A stretch of 62,395 nucleotides of DNA from Eubacterium sp. UBA5416. GTDB lineage: Bacteria; Bacillota; Clostridia; Lachnospirales; Lachnospiraceae. Where the stretch lies: contig DHNM01000009.1 in assembly GCA_002409525.1 (NCBI GenBank), positions 1 through 62,395 on the forward strand. Reading direction: 5' to 3'. Position 1 is the stretch's first letter, and each line of letters starts with the position of its first letter. Positions 24,155 to 34,154 of this stretch are shown piece by piece. The notes below the pieces were generated by a model, which did no database searches, was not told where the DNA came from, and was given only the letters and a program-made list of their open reading frames with translations. The position numbers were made by a program, and so were the translations under genes.

Positions 24155-27100
24155 TTACTCATCTAATTCATTTTCTATCAGGTTAACGGAAACCAGGGTT
24201 GACACACCCTTCTCCTGCATTGTAATCCCATATAAACGGTCTGCCGCATTCATGGTACCTCTCCTGTGTGTGATAATAATAAACTGTGTATTTTTTGTCA
24301 GCTTATGAAGGTACTTTGCAAATCTCGTGACATTCGAATCATCAAGCGCGGCTTCAATTTCATCCAAAAGGCAGAATGGAGACGGTTTCAGATTCTGAAT
24401 TGCAAACAAAAGAGCTATCGCTGTCAATGCCTTTTCACCGCCGGAAAGCTGCATCATATTCTGAAGCTTTTTTCCGGGAGGCTGACTGATGATCTTTATT
24501 CCTGCTTCCAGAACATCCTGCTCTTCAGTCAGTTCCAGTATTCCTTTTCCCCCACCGAACATTTCCTTGAATACTTTATCAAATTCAATTCTGATATCCT
24601 GAAACTTTTCGATGAATTGTTTCCGCATTCCCGTATCCAGTTCATCGACAATTCCCCGGAGTGTCTCTGCTGCTTTCACAAGATCCGTATGCTGATTATC
24701 CAAAAAATCGTGTCGTTCCTGAAGTTCTTTAAATTCTTCAATTGCATTGACATTGACGGGTCCCAGTTTTCGAATCGCTTCTTTGAGCTCTGCAACTGAT
24801 TTTTTTATCTCTGCCGGACCCTGTTTGTCCTTAGATCGCAGATCCTGTGCATGTACAGGAGTGATCTCATACTCTTCCCACATGTAATCGATCTGATTGT
24901 CCTTCGATTCCTCCAGTTTTTCTTTTTGTACATTCAGACGATAACACTCTTTATCCATCCGGCTGATATGTGAGGATAATTCTTCTCTCTGTTTAAAAAA
25001 TATTTTATGGGAGGCATTCAATGTTTCCTTTCTTTTCAGATATTCCGAAATCTTGTTACGATTTTCCTCATCCGTCTGTACGGCAGCTGCAATCGTATCC
25101 TGGATTTTTTTAATGTCTGCCTCTTTTCTTGCTGCATCTGCGGATTCTTCTTCGATCGATTTCTTTACCTGAGATTCCTCCTCCCAAAATCGATTGATTT
25201 CTTCATCCAACCGTTTTAAATTGGTAGAAAGAAATTCATTTTTCTGCTCTAAATTTGCATACTCAATTTTGATTGATTCCAGGCTGTGGTTCTTTTTACT
25301 CTCTGTTTCGATATCAGCATCGAGTTTATCCTGAAGGGTCGAGATCGAAGAATCAATTTCGTTCTCCCTTTGTTTTGAATCTTCCAGTTCTTTCTCAATT
25401 GAGTGCTTATTTCTTCCAATCTCCCCGATCTGGGATTCGATTTCCATTGTTTCTTTTGAAATGCCGTCAAACCCATTGCGGATATCCAATGTTTTTTCTC
25501 TGGCCTGGCTGATACTCATCTTTATCGTATTCTGTTTTAGATAAAGATGCTGCAGTTCTTCATTTTTTGCTGTTCGTAAGTCTCTTTGACGATTTCTCTC
25601 ACCTTTATTATCACTTACAGCCTTTTGCATAGCAGTCAGATCATTTTTCAGGGCTTTCACACTGGAATCCAATTCCTCAATCTCCCGCCGCCGGCCAAGA
25701 AGATTACTGTTATTTCGAAATGCACCACCGGACATGGATCCTCCGGGATTTAGCAGCTCACCCTCCAGTGTCACCATTCGAAAAGAATGCCGGAATTTTC
25801 TTCCCAGAGCGATTGCATGATCAATATGATCCACAACCAGCGTACGTCCGAGTAAGTGATTACACAGCCCTTCATAGATCGGATCATATTCCACAAGATC
25901 TTTTGCAATGCCAATGACCCCTGTTTCATGCAGTGCAGCTTCACCCTGAAATCTCTGTTTCTTATTCATACTAGTCAGTGGCAGAAAAGTAGCACGTCCA
26001 AATCGTCCCTTTTTCAGATATTCGATCAGGTATTTGGCAGTATTCTCATTATCGGTCACAATATTTTGAATGCTCCCCCCAAGGGCCGTTTCCAGAGCTG
26101 TCTCATATTTCTTCTGTGTTTGAAACAAATCTGCCACAACACCGTGAATTCCCGGGTTCTTGTCCTTTTGCTGCATGACCTTTTTGATACTGTTTCCGTA
26201 TCCATCATAGCGTTCCGTGATATTTCGAAGCGATTCCAGCCGTGATTCTTCTCTGTGATAAGTCGTCTGCCCGATCTCTAGCTGTCGATTTTGCTCCGTA
26301 AGGGCTTTTTGAATCTCAGAAATCTTATGTTCGATCTCCTCATATTCCTCTTTCTTCTTCTTTACCTGTTCTTCAAGGCTGTCGTAATCGGAATTCAGAC
26401 CTTCTAATGCGGAAGCCTGCTGCCCCTCATCGCTCTTCAGTCGGAGAAGTCTCTGATTCAGCTGTGCCTTTCGAATTCCTGTCTGTTCCAGCATAGCATC
26501 ATATCTTTGAATCTTTCCCTTGATAGATCCCCTCTGATTCAAAATCCCGATGATTTCACTTTTTTCTTTTTCGATTTCTCGTCGGATCTTCTCCATCTGT
26601 TCCTGGAGATTCCTTAAGATTTCTTCCTCTGTCTCCTTTTTCCGGCGCATACCATCTAAGAATGTAATTAACTGATCCTGCTCCCTTAGATGTTTTTCCC
26701 TTAACTGTTTCCTTTTTTTTATTTCTTCCCGAACGGTTAGTATTCTTTCATTGTAATGTTCACCGTTTAGCCTGGCATTATGTATCTGCTCTTTTAAAAG
26801 CTCAATCTGACTTTCCAGGTGCTGTTTTGTCAGAGTATCCTGACTGGACTGATCTCTGGCAGAAGAAATCTTTTCGTCCAGTTCTTCCAGTTCGCGTTCC
26901 AGCTTTTCGTATTCCAGTTTCGTATTTTCAAAATCTTGTTTTGAGTCATTTAACTGACTTGAAGCATCCTCGTATTTCGAAATGACGCCGCGGATCTGTT
27001 TCTCTATGTCTTCCATTTCTATAAGAAACAGGTTCACTTCCTGCTGTTTTAATTCCTCTTTCTTTTTCAGATAAGTTCTGGCAGATTCCGACTGCTGCTC

Positions 27101-27715
27101 CAGCGGTTCAAGCTGTCTTGTAATTTCTGATAAAATATCAGTTACACGGACTAGATTCTGTTGTTCTTGGTCCAGCTTTTTGAGCGTTGTATCCTTTCTC
27201 TTTTTGAATTTTACAATTCCGGCCGCCTCATCAAAGAGCTCTCTTCGCTCTTCTGGCTTTCCGCTTAATATCTTATCAATCTGGCCCTGACCAATGATGG
27301 AATATCCCTCCTTGCCAATACCAGTATCATAAAATAGTTCATTGATATCCTTCAGACGACAGGATGATCCATTCAGCAGATATTCGCTCTCTCCGGATCT
27401 ATACAGATTCCGGGTTACCCTGACTTCCTCATAATCGATATTCAGTTTGTGGTCAGAGTTGTCCAGAATGATAGCCACAGAAGCATACCCCAGAGGCTTT
27501 CTCGCCTCTGTTCCGGAAAATATAACATCCTGCATATTCCCGCCCCGCAGCTGTTTCGCACTCTGCTCACCGAGTACCCATCTGACCGCATCGCCCACAT
27601 TACTCTTTCCGCTGCCATTAGGGCCCACAATACCTGTGATCCCTTCATGAAATTCCAATACAATTTTATTGGCAAAGGATTTAAAGCCCTGCATCTCGAT
27701 CGTTTTTAAATACAT
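24155..27715 (-). CDS. smc: Chromosome segregation ATPase SMC
   Basis: 1186 residues. Walker A GPNGSGKSN is at about 32-40, long coiled coils follow, the hinge is near residues 510-670, and the head is completed by LSGGEKALTAIALLFAIQ and Walker B CLLDEIEAALDD. Forms condensin with ScpA and ScpB, which are not here. The start is 3 nt after the rnc stop. Confidence 0.97.
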   Translation of the reverse strand: MYLKTIEMQGFKSFANKIVLEFHEGITGIVGPNGSGKSNVGDAVRWVLGEQSAKQLRGGNMQDVIFSGTEARKPLGYASVAIILDNSDHKLNIDYEEVRVTRNLYRSGESEYLLNGSSCRLKDINELFYDTGIGKEGYSIIGQGQIDKILSGKPEERRELFDEAAGIVKFKKRKDTTLKKLDQEQQNLVRVTDILSEITRQLEPLEQQSESARTYLKKKEELKQQEVNLFLIEMEDIEKQIRGVISKYEDASSQLNDSKQDFENTKLEYEKLERELEELDEKISSARDQSSQDTLTKQHLESQIELLKEQIHNARLNGEHYNERILTVREEIKKRKQLREKHLREQDQLITFLDGMRRKKETEEEILRNLQEQMEKIRREIEKEKSEIIGILNQRGSIKGKIQRYDAMLEQTGIRKAQLNQRLLRLKSDEGQQASALEGLNSDYDSLEEQVKKKKEEYEEIEHKISEIQKALTEQNRQLEIGQTTYHREESRLESLRNITERYDGYGNSIKKVMQQKDKNPGIHGVVADLFQTQKKYETALETALGGSIQNIVTDNENTAKYLIEYLKKGRFGRATFLPLTSMNKKQRFQGEAALHETGVIGIAKDLVEYDPIYEGLCNHLLGRTLVVDHIDHAIALGRKFRHSFRMVTLEGELLNPGGSMSGGAFRNNSNLLGRRREIEELDSSVKALKNDLTAMQKAVSDNKGERNRQRDLRTAKNEELQHLYLKQNTIKMSISQAREKTLDIRNGFDGISKETMEIESQIGEIGRNKHSIEKELEDSKQRENEIDSSISTLQDKLDADIETESKKNHSLESIKIEYANLEQKNEFLSTNLKRLDEEINRFWEEESQVKKSIEEESADAARKEADIKKIQDTIAAAVQTDEENRNKISEYLKRKETLNASHKIFFKQREELSSHISRMDKECYRLNVQKEKLEESKDNQIDYMWEEYEITPVHAQDLRSKDKQGPAEIKKSVAELKEAIRKLGPVNVNAIEEFKELQERHDFLDNQHTDLVKAAETLRGIVDELDTGMRKQFIEKFQDIRIEFDKVFKEMFGGGKGILELTEEQDVLEAGIKIISQPPGKKLQNMMQLSGGEKALTAIALLFAIQNLKPSPFCLLDEIEAALDDSNVTRFAKYLHKLTKNTQFIIITHRRGTMNAADRLYGITMQEKGVSTLVSVNLIENELDE

Positions 27716-27718
27716 AAG

Positions 27719-28414
27719 TCACCTACTCTTTTTTATTCTACAGATAGCATCGTAAGCCGCATGCTGTTCTGCCGCTTTCTTAGTTCTTCCGGAGCCTCCG
27801 CCAATCTTCTCTGAACCGACCAGAACTTCCGCATCAAAACTCTTGTTATGATCAGGCCCTTTTTCTCCTGTAATGACATAAGAAACATCGCCTTCCTTCT
27901 CCCCTTGAATAATTTCCTGAAGGATAGTTTTGCTATCATAAAAGAGCTGCTTATGTTCGACATCGTCCAGTACATGAGCCAGTATAAACTCTTTTGCATT
28001 AGCAAAACCACCGTCCAGAAATATAGCCCCGATCACAGACTCGATTGCATCCGATGTCACGGAATTTCGGCTTCTTCCTCCTGTGGTTTCCTCCCCTTTC
28101 CCCAAAAGCAGGAAATTCCCGAGGTCAATCTCTCTTGCATCATAGGCCAATGTCGGTTCGCAGACCAGACTGGCTCTCATCTTTGTCAATTCTCCTTCCG
28201 GCTTATCCGGGTACATATTATATAAGAACTCCGAAGACACTACCTCTAAAACTGCATCTCCTAAAAACTCCAGTCTCTCATTACATTGCAGTCTGCTCAT
28301 CTTATGTTCATTTGTATAGGAACTGTGTCTCATTGACATTTCAAGAAGACCAATATCCTGAAACCGATATCCGATTCGGTTTTCTAATTCTTTTAAATAG
28401 TCTGTTTTAGTCAT
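27719..28414 (-). CDS. rnc: Ribonuclease III
   Basis: 231 residues. The signature ERLEFLGDAVLE is at about 48-59 and a dsRNA-binding domain fills the last 70 residues (GSGRTKKAAEQHAA). It cuts structured RNA such as rRNA precursors. The ATG at 28414 has AGGAGG upstream; the frame open to 28456 would start inside the leader hairpin and is rejected. A perfect 14-bp hairpin lies 29 nt upstream. Confidence 0.96.
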   Translation of the reverse strand: MTKTDYLKELENRIGYRFQDIGLLEMSMRHSSYTNEHKMSRLQCNERLEFLGDAVLEVVSSEFLYNMYPDKPEGELTKMRASLVCEPTLAYDAREIDLGNFLLLGKGEETTGGRSRNSVTSDAIESVIGAIFLDGGFANAKEFILAHVLDDVEHKQLFYDSKTILQEIIQGEKEGDVSYVITGEKGPDHNKSFDAEVLVGSEKIGGGSGRTKKAAEQHAAYDAICRIKKSR

Positions 28415-28442
28415 CAAAGCCTCCTGTAATCTGGTAGAAGTA

Positions 28443-28479
28443 ACAGGCTGTTTCAAAATTCCCTCTTGAAACAGCCTGT
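28443..28479. other. Perfect hairpin between acpP and rnc
   Basis: ACAGGCTGTTTCAA and TTGAAACAGCCTGT are exact 14-bp arms around a 9-nt loop. On the minus strand it is followed by TTACTTCTACC, a poor U-tract. It may be an inefficient terminator or a processing site ahead of rnc. Confidence 0.75.
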
Positions 28480-28483
28480 CTAA

Positions 28484-28714
28484 TTAATCAATCGTTTTTT
28501 TTATCTGTTCAACTGCATCACCGACGGATACGATCTTCTCCGCATCATCGTTGGATATCTCGATATCAAATTCTTCTTCTATTCCCATGATGATTTGGAA
28601 AATATCCAGGGAATCTGCTCCCAGATCATTGACGAATGTGGTATCCATGGTAATCTCCTCCGTATCCACATTCAGGACATCTGCTATTATTTTAACTAAC
28701 TTTTCAAATTCCAT
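28484..28714 (-). CDS. acpP: Acyl carrier protein
   Basis: 76 residues, with the phosphopantetheine serine at Ser35 in GADSLD. Starts within 1 bp of the plsX stop codon. Confidence 0.96.
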   Translation of the reverse strand: MEFEKLVKIIADVLNVDTEEITMDTTFVNDLGADSLDIFQIIMGIEEEFDIEISNDDAEKIVSVGDAVEQIKKTID

Positions 28715-29742
28715 TACTGATCCTTTCCATCAGCAGCACTATTTGTAATGTGCTCCTCAATTTTTTCATTGATATGTTCATTTTTAAACTGAATGCATTG
28801 TAAAATTGAATTTTTAAATTCCAGAGCCTTCGAGCTTCCGTGAGTCTTGACAACCAGACCCTTCAGCCCCAGAAGCGGTGCACCGCCGTATCTGCTGGCG
28901 TCAAAAGTCTTAAGAGTCTCCTTCAGTGCCGGTTTTACAAGAAGACCTCCAACCTTGCTCCGCAGAGTTGTCATCATCCCTGCTTTGACTTTTTTTATCA
29001 ATGTTGATCCGACTCCTTCGTAAAGTTTCAGGATAACATTTCCCACAAAGGCCTCACACACAATTACATCAGCAGTTCCCTTAGGAATATCTCTTGCCTC
29101 TATACTTCCAATAAAGTTTATATTTTTATCTGCTTTTAACATTGGAAATGTTTCTTTCACAAGTGCATTCCCTTTTTCTTCTTCCACACCAATATTTACA
29201 ATAGCGACCCTTGGGTTCTTTACTCCGATTATATTTTCCATATAGATCGAACCCATAGACGCAAATTGCAGCAGATGCTCCGGACGGGCATCCACATTCG
29301 CTCCACAGTCAATGAGCAGAGAAACACCATTCTCAGTCGGAATCAACGGAGCCAGAGGCGGTCGTTTTACACCTTTTATCCTGCCGACAATCACCTGCCC
29401 GCCCACAAGAATCGCACCGCTGCTTCCTGCGGAAACAAGCGCGTCTGCCTCCTGGTGCCGCACCATATTCATCGCCTTTACAAGGGATGAATCCTTTTTA
29501 GTTCGAATGGCCTTTACAGGTGGTTCTCCAGTCTCGATGATCTCCGTGGCATTTACAACTTCAATTCGATCTTTTGCATAGTTATACTTGTTCAGTTCAT
29601 GATTAACCGTCTCCTGTGGTCCAATCAGATAAATATAGATATCGTGATTTTCGTTCACAGCATCCACGGCCCCTTTAACCGGTTCAGCCGGAGCAAAATC
29701 ACCACCCATAGCATCAACCGCAACTTTTACTATTTCGCCCAT
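28714..29742 (-). CDS. plsX: Phosphate acyltransferase PlsX
   Basis: 342 residues, converting acyl-ACP to acyl-phosphate, which PlsY uses. DAMGGDFAPAEPVKGA is at the N-terminus and GSSGAILVGG and GANVDARPEHLLQFA in the middle. The usual position ahead of acpP is kept; the start has a weak GTAGGAG site. Confidence 0.96.
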   Translation of the reverse strand: MGEIVKVAVDAMGGDFAPAEPVKGAVDAVNENHDIYIYLIGPQETVNHELNKYNYAKDRIEVVNATEIIETGEPPVKAIRTKKDSSLVKAMNMVRHQEADALVSAGSSGAILVGGQVIVGRIKGVKRPPLAPLIPTENGVSLLIDCGANVDARPEHLLQFASMGSIYMENIIGVKNPRVAIVNIGVEEEKGNALVKETFPMLKADKNINFIGSIEARDIPKGTADVIVCEAFVGNVILKLYEGVGSTLIKKVKAGMMTTLRSKVGGLLVKPALKETLKTFDASRYGGAPLLGLKGLVVKTHGSSKALEFKNSILQCIQFKNEHINEKIEEHITNSAADGKDQ

Positions 29743-29764
29743 ACTCCTACCTGCTTTTCTTCTA

Positions 29765-30529
29765 TTATTGTCCGGCAGACTGTTGTTCCGCCTTCTTTTT
29801 GTCTTCTGATTTTCCGTCAGATCCTATCTTAAAGCCCTCGACCTCAGTATCCCTGGCCATATTTCCGTCAGGATTCATATAATACCAGTCTCCGTTCCCA
29901 TCCTGATACCAACCGACTTTCATATTCCCGTTTTCATCGAAAAGATAATGCTTTCCGCCGATATCCTTCCATGCGTTTGTGACAAAAGAGCCATCCTGAA
30001 GCTTGTATTTCTTATATCCGCCGTCCTCAACCCAGCTGCCTTCCGGTAGAATCTGTACCTCAACGGTAGCACTTGTGGACTTTGAAATACTGTCTTCTTT
30101 CGTGTTGGTTGCCACAACGTAATAAAACCTTGTTCCCTCCGCAGAGGTGTCCGGAACATAAGTGTTTTGTGTCTGCCCCTCTACCTGTTCACCGCCGCCA
30201 TTGGAATTCACGTTATTCGAATACCATTGATATGATATAGTTCCGCCGTCACCTACCGAAGCTTCTACGGTCAAAGGGTCAGCCTCTTTCCCGACAACAT
30301 ATTGAACCTGTCCTTCCAGATTCGCGGTAAAATTCGGCTTTTCCAAAGATCCATCCACTTTCTTTGTATCTTTCTTTTCATCTTTTTTTGCCTTGCTGTC
30401 CGACTCTTCTATCGCTTTATCCGTATCACCGGTTATCTTATCCGATATCTTAGAAGAAGAGCACCCTGACAGAGCAAACGCCCCGATCAGGAACAATACA
30501 GTCAATGTACTTTTATTTCTTTTTCTCAT
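29765..30529 (-). CDS. Lipoprotein with Ig-like domain and cell-wall-binding repeats
   Basis: 254 residues. A signal peptide ends in the lipobox LSGC (Cys23). A Lys/Asp-rich linker (about 24-65) precedes an immunoglobulin-like segment (about 66-155, SYQWYSNN) and then choline/glucan-binding-type repeats with the usual aromatic-Gly pattern (GGHYLFDENGNMKVGWYQ-like, about 185-225). It probably sits on the outer membrane face bound to wall polymer. Its place between mgsA and plsX is odd, as nothing links it to lipid synthesis. Function unknown. Confidence 0.85.
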   Translation of the reverse strand: MRKRNKSTLTVLFLIGAFALSGCSSSKISDKITGDTDKAIEESDSKAKKDEKKDTKKVDGSLEKPNFTANLEGQVQYVVGKEADPLTVEASVGDGGTISYQWYSNNVNSNGGGEQVEGQTQNTYVPDTSAEGTRFYYVVATNTKEDSISKSTSATVEVQILPEGSWVEDGGYKKYKLQDGSFVTNAWKDIGGKHYLFDENGNMKVGWYQDGNGDWYYMNPDGNMARDTEVEGFKIGSDGKSEDKKKAEQQSAGQ

Positions 30530-30558
30530 TATTCAAATGCCCCTTACGTATAGAATTT

Positions 30559-31029
30559 TTATAAACTTTTAGCCCGGTCAGACACATTCTTTCTGAAATT
30601 TATAACTTCATGATCATAAGTTGTATCCATGAATCTGGATTGTATCATGAAATCTGCCGTCGCTTTATTCACAGCCATTGGAATATCGTATACCTGTGAG
30701 ATACGCATCAGTGCTTTTACATCAGGGTCATGTGGCTGCGCCGTAAGCGGATCCGCGAAAAAGACAACAAAATCAATTCTGCCCTCAACAATTTTAGCGC
30801 CGACCTGCTGATCTCCGCCAAGCGGGCCGCTGTTATATGCTTTGACCGTAAGCCCTGTCTGATCAGTGATCATTCTGGCCGTTGTACCGGTTCCGCACAG
30901 GTTATGCTGTTCAAGCAGTTCTCTGTTCTCTTGACACCAGTCTATAAGCTTGGCTTTTTCATTATCGTGGGCAATTAAAGCAATATTTTTCTTCTTCCCT
31001 ATGGTAAATGTAATATAATTATCTCTCAT
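30559..31029 (-). CDS. mgsA: Methylglyoxal synthase
   Basis: 156 residues. It turns dihydroxyacetone phosphate into methylglyoxal and phosphate, a bypass of lower glycolysis. The catalytic Asp lies in GPLGGDQQVG (Asp73) and the substrate site in GTGTTARM and PLTAQPHDPDV. GAGGAG precedes the start. It sits just after the rpmF terminator. Confidence 0.95.
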   Translation of the reverse strand: MRDNYITFTIGKKKNIALIAHDNEKAKLIDWCQENRELLEQHNLCGTGTTARMITDQTGLTVKAYNSGPLGGDQQVGAKIVEGRIDFVVFFADPLTAQPHDPDVKALMRISQVYDIPMAVNKATADFMIQSRFMDTTYDHEVINFRKNVSDRAKSL

Positions 31030-31075
31030 CGATTTTCTCCTCGCAGGTAATCATATGGGTTTCATGTTGTATAGT

Positions 31076-31103
31076 AAAAAGGACTTTCCGCTCCCGGAAA
31101 GCC
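31076..31103 (-). terminator. Terminator of rpmF
   Basis: GGCTTTCCG/CGGAAAGTCC stem with a 4-nt loop followed by TTTTT on the minus strand. Confidence 0.88.
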
Positions 31104-31116
31104 CTCAAACTTCTCA

Positions 31117-31296
31117 TTAGTCCACAGAGATGATTTCTTTTTTATTATATGTTCCACAAGCTTTGCATACTCTGTGAGGCATCATAAGCTCTCCACATTT
31201 ACTGCATCTTACAAGATTAGGAGCGGACATTTTCCAATTTGCTCTTCTCTTGTCTCTTCTTGCTTTCGATGATTTATTCTTTGGACAGATGGACAT
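31117..31296 (-). CDS. rpmF: 50S ribosomal protein L32
   Basis: 59 residues, starting MSICPKNKSSKARRDKRRAN. It has a zinc ribbon of the Cys31-x2-Cys34 and Cys44-x2-Cys47 form, so it is the zinc-dependent version. AAGGAGG precedes it, and it starts 2 nt after the DUF177 stop, as in most bacteria. Confidence 0.97.
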   Translation of the reverse strand: MSICPKNKSSKARRDKRRANWKMSAPNLVRCSKCGELMMPHRVCKACGTYNKKEIISVD

Positions 31297-31298
31297 AA

Positions 31299-31826
31299 TT
31301 ACACCTCCTTAAACTTGCTGAATATATCTTTTACTGCAGCCATTCGCGGGTCTAACTCTTCTCTGTCACAACCACAATCGCCAAGATTTAAGTTGGCGCC
31401 GCAGCGGCTGCAGATTCCCCTGCAGTCCTCTTTACATAGAACACGAATCGGCCAGTTGATTAAAAGTTCGTTTTTTACCAGTTGGTCAACATTAAGATGA
31501 CCCTTTTCAATAAAGTTATACTCTTCCTCCGACTCTTCCATCTCCTCGGCAGAAAGCTTCATATCGACATTGCGCTCAATAAGAAACGGAAAATCATATC
31601 TCACATCTTCCAGACATCGCGAACACGGGATAACCGCAGAAACTTTTCCCTGAACCTGGATCGCTAAAACACTGTCTCCGGAATTCACAATCTTAAGTTT
31701 CACCGGATCGGGCGCCAAGACGGGGAATTTCTCCCCCTGAACAGTGATATCTGTCAAATCCAGTTTCGATTCCTGTTGTATGGTGTATCCCTCATGGAAA
31801 ATCACCTTAGATAATTCAACCAGCAT
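31299..31826 (-). CDS. YceD/DUF177 family protein, rRNA accumulation factor
   Basis: 175 residues of the family normally encoded directly before rpmF and linked in other bacteria to 23S rRNA accumulation. Two Cys clusters are seen: CSRC, and CKEDCRGICSRCGANLNLGD with a terminal CGC, which suggests bound zinc. Confidence 0.92.
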   Translation of the reverse strand: MLVELSKVIFHEGYTIQQESKLDLTDITVQGEKFPVLAPDPVKLKIVNSGDSVLAIQVQGKVSAVIPCSRCLEDVRYDFPFLIERNVDMKLSAEEMEESEEEYNFIEKGHLNVDQLVKNELLINWPIRVLCKEDCRGICSRCGANLNLGDCGCDREELDPRMAAVKDIFSKFKEV

Positions 31827-31877
31827 AACTCTCTCCTAATCATACTTAATAGATTATACCTATTCACAGATAACTTG

Positions 31878-33086
31878 TCAAGCTTTTTTCTGCTGCTCTA
31901 CCAGCTCAACCGTCTCTTTACAGATCTGGATTTCCTCATTTGTAGGAATCACACAAACTGTAATCTTCGATTCCGGTTTTGTGATAATTGTTTCCTTAGC
32001 ATTAGCATCTTCGTTTGCGTCATCATCCAATACAAGTCCCATAAACTCAAAAGCATTGCAAATCTCTCTGCGAAGCGGAACGCCATGCTCACCAAGTCCC
32101 GCCGTAAACGTAATGACATCTACTCCGCCCATAGCTGCAATATAGGATCCGATGTATTTGATAACCCTGTAATAATATGCTTCCAGACAATTGATGGCAT
32201 CCTGATTGCCCGCTTCAACCGCATCGGAAATATCACGGTAATCACTGGAAATCCCAGTCATGCCAAGCATACCGGATTTTTTGTTCAATATCGTAAGTAC
32301 TTCTGAAGGTGTCAGGTGCTCTTTGTTGCACAGGTATTCTACAACGGTCGGGTCAACATCTCCGGATCTCGTACCCATAATCAGTCCTTCCAAAGGGGTA
32401 AGTCCCATGGACGTATCTACACATACACCGCCGTTCACCGCTGAAAGCGAAGCACCATTTCCGAGATGGCATACGATCGTCTTCAGATCTTTGATGTCTT
32501 TTCCGAGAAACTCAGCAGTTCTTCTGGAAACATACTTATGAGAAGTTCCGTGGAAACCGTATTTGCGGATTGCATATTTCTCATAATATTCTTTCGGAAT
32601 TCCATACATATAAGCCTTTGGAGGCATCGTCTGATGGAAAGCTGTATCAAAGACTGCCACTTCCGGCACCCCGGGCATCAGTTTCATACATGCATGGATT
32701 CCCATCAGGTTTGCCGGGTTATGAAGCGGACCCAGATCAGCGCATTCTTCGATCACTTTTATCACTTCATCATTGATGATAACAGGCTGGGTAATCTTCA
32801 TCCCACCGTGGAGAACACGGTGTCCAACCGCATCCACTTCTTTTAAGGACTTAATTACACCTGTTTTCTTATTTACAAGTGCATCGAGTACCATGGAAAT
32901 GGCTTCTACATGAGACGGCATAGAAGCATTTGTCACTTCTTTTTCTCCATGTTCAGGTTCATATACAAGGCGTCCGTCTATGCCGATGCGCTCACAGATT
33001 CCCTTTGCAAGAACCTCTTCGTTATCATAACGGATCAGCTGGAACTTCAGGGAAGAACTTCCGCAGTTTACTACTAATACATTCAT
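31878..33086 (-). CDS. ackA: Acetate kinase
   Basis: 402 residues starting MNVLVVNCGSSSLKFQLI. It converts acetyl phosphate plus ADP to acetate plus ATP, the only substrate-level ATP step of acetogenesis. The phosphate and adenosine loops HLGNGAS and GLGEHG are intact. It follows pta by 19 nt. Confidence 0.97.
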   Translation of the reverse strand: MNVLVVNCGSSSLKFQLIRYDNEEVLAKGICERIGIDGRLVYEPEHGEKEVTNASMPSHVEAISMVLDALVNKKTGVIKSLKEVDAVGHRVLHGGMKITQPVIINDEVIKVIEECADLGPLHNPANLMGIHACMKLMPGVPEVAVFDTAFHQTMPPKAYMYGIPKEYYEKYAIRKYGFHGTSHKYVSRRTAEFLGKDIKDLKTIVCHLGNGASLSAVNGGVCVDTSMGLTPLEGLIMGTRSGDVDPTVVEYLCNKEHLTPSEVLTILNKKSGMLGMTGISSDYRDISDAVEAGNQDAINCLEAYYYRVIKYIGSYIAAMGGVDVITFTAGLGEHGVPLRREICNAFEFMGLVLDDDANEDANAKETIITKPESKITVCVIPTNEEIQICKETVELVEQQKKA

Positions 33087-33105
33087 TTGTTTCTATCCTC
33101 CGCTT

Positions 33106-34101
33106 TTACTGATTTTGAGCCTGTACCGCTGTGATTGCAACAACTCCGACAATATCCTGTGCAGAACACCCGCGTGAAAGATCATTGACCGGTGCTGCGA
33201 TTCCCTGTGTCAGAGGACCGTAAGCTTCTGCTTTTCCAAGTCTTTGAACCAGCTTGTAACCGATATTTCCTGCATCCAGGTTCGGGAATATCAGAACATT
33301 TGCGTTTCCTGCCACATCACTTCCCGGTGCTTTTGACTTGCCAACCTCAGGAACAATTGCCGCATCAAGCTGCAGTTCTCCGTCAATTGTGAGGTCCGGA
33401 TAGGATTCTTTCGCAATTTTTGTCGCCTCGGCAACTTTGTCCACATCTGCATGCTTTGCACTTCCCTTTGTCGAATAGGAAAGCATAGCAATTTTGGGAT
33501 CCTTCCCGGTCAACAGCTTAAATGAGTCAGCAGATGCACCTGTAATAGCTGCCAGTTCTTCTGAATTCGGATCTTGATTCAAACCACAGTCTGAGAACAC
33601 GAATAACCCGTTCTCACCATACTCACAGTCCGGAACATCCATCAGGAAAAATGCTGAAACCAGCTTTGTGCCTGGTTTTGTCTTCAGAATCTGAAGGCAC
33701 GGGCGCAGTGTATTCGCTGTTGAGTGGCATGCTCCGGATACAAGCCCGTCTGCATCCCCCATCTTGACCATCATAACGCCATAATAGGTGTAGTCACTTA
33801 GGATCGTGTCTTTGGCCTTCTCAGGTGTCATCCCCTTCTTTGCACGGAGTTCCACTACCTTGTCAATATAAGACTGCGTCTTCTCAAAAGTTTCAGGATC
33901 AACAAATTCTGCTCCTGAAAGATCAAGTCCCGTGCTTCCCTTCTCAATCTCATCTTTAGATCCGATCAGGATAACATTGGCAATATTCTCCTTTAAAATC
34001 TGATCTGCCGCCTCCAGAGTTCTTCTGTCTTCCGACTCCGGCAGCACAATTGTCTTCTTGTCCTTTTTTGCTCTTTCTTTAATAGTATCAATAAATCCCA
34101 T
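33106..34101 (-). CDS. pta: Phosphate acetyltransferase
   Basis: 331 residues, the short single-domain form. It makes acetyl phosphate from acetyl-CoA. Conserved segments KGSAKHADVDKV and FPNLDAGNIGYKL are present. It is first gene of the pta-ackA unit with a strong upstream promoter, and uses the product of the acs operon. Confidence 0.97.
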   Translation of the reverse strand: MGFIDTIKERAKKDKKTIVLPESEDRRTLEAADQILKENIANVILIGSKDEIEKGSTGLDLSGAEFVDPETFEKTQSYIDKVVELRAKKGMTPEKAKDTILSDYTYYGVMMVKMGDADGLVSGACHSTANTLRPCLQILKTKPGTKLVSAFFLMDVPDCEYGENGLFVFSDCGLNQDPNSEELAAITGASADSFKLLTGKDPKIAMLSYSTKGSAKHADVDKVAEATKIAKESYPDLTIDGELQLDAAIVPEVGKSKAPGSDVAGNANVLIFPNLDAGNIGYKLVQRLGKAEAYGPLTQGIAAPVNDLSRGCSAQDIVGVVAITAVQAQNQ

Positions 34102-34154
34102 GATTCATGTATCCTTTCCGTTTCCCCGGGGGGAAATTTTTATCCGTTACTTCT

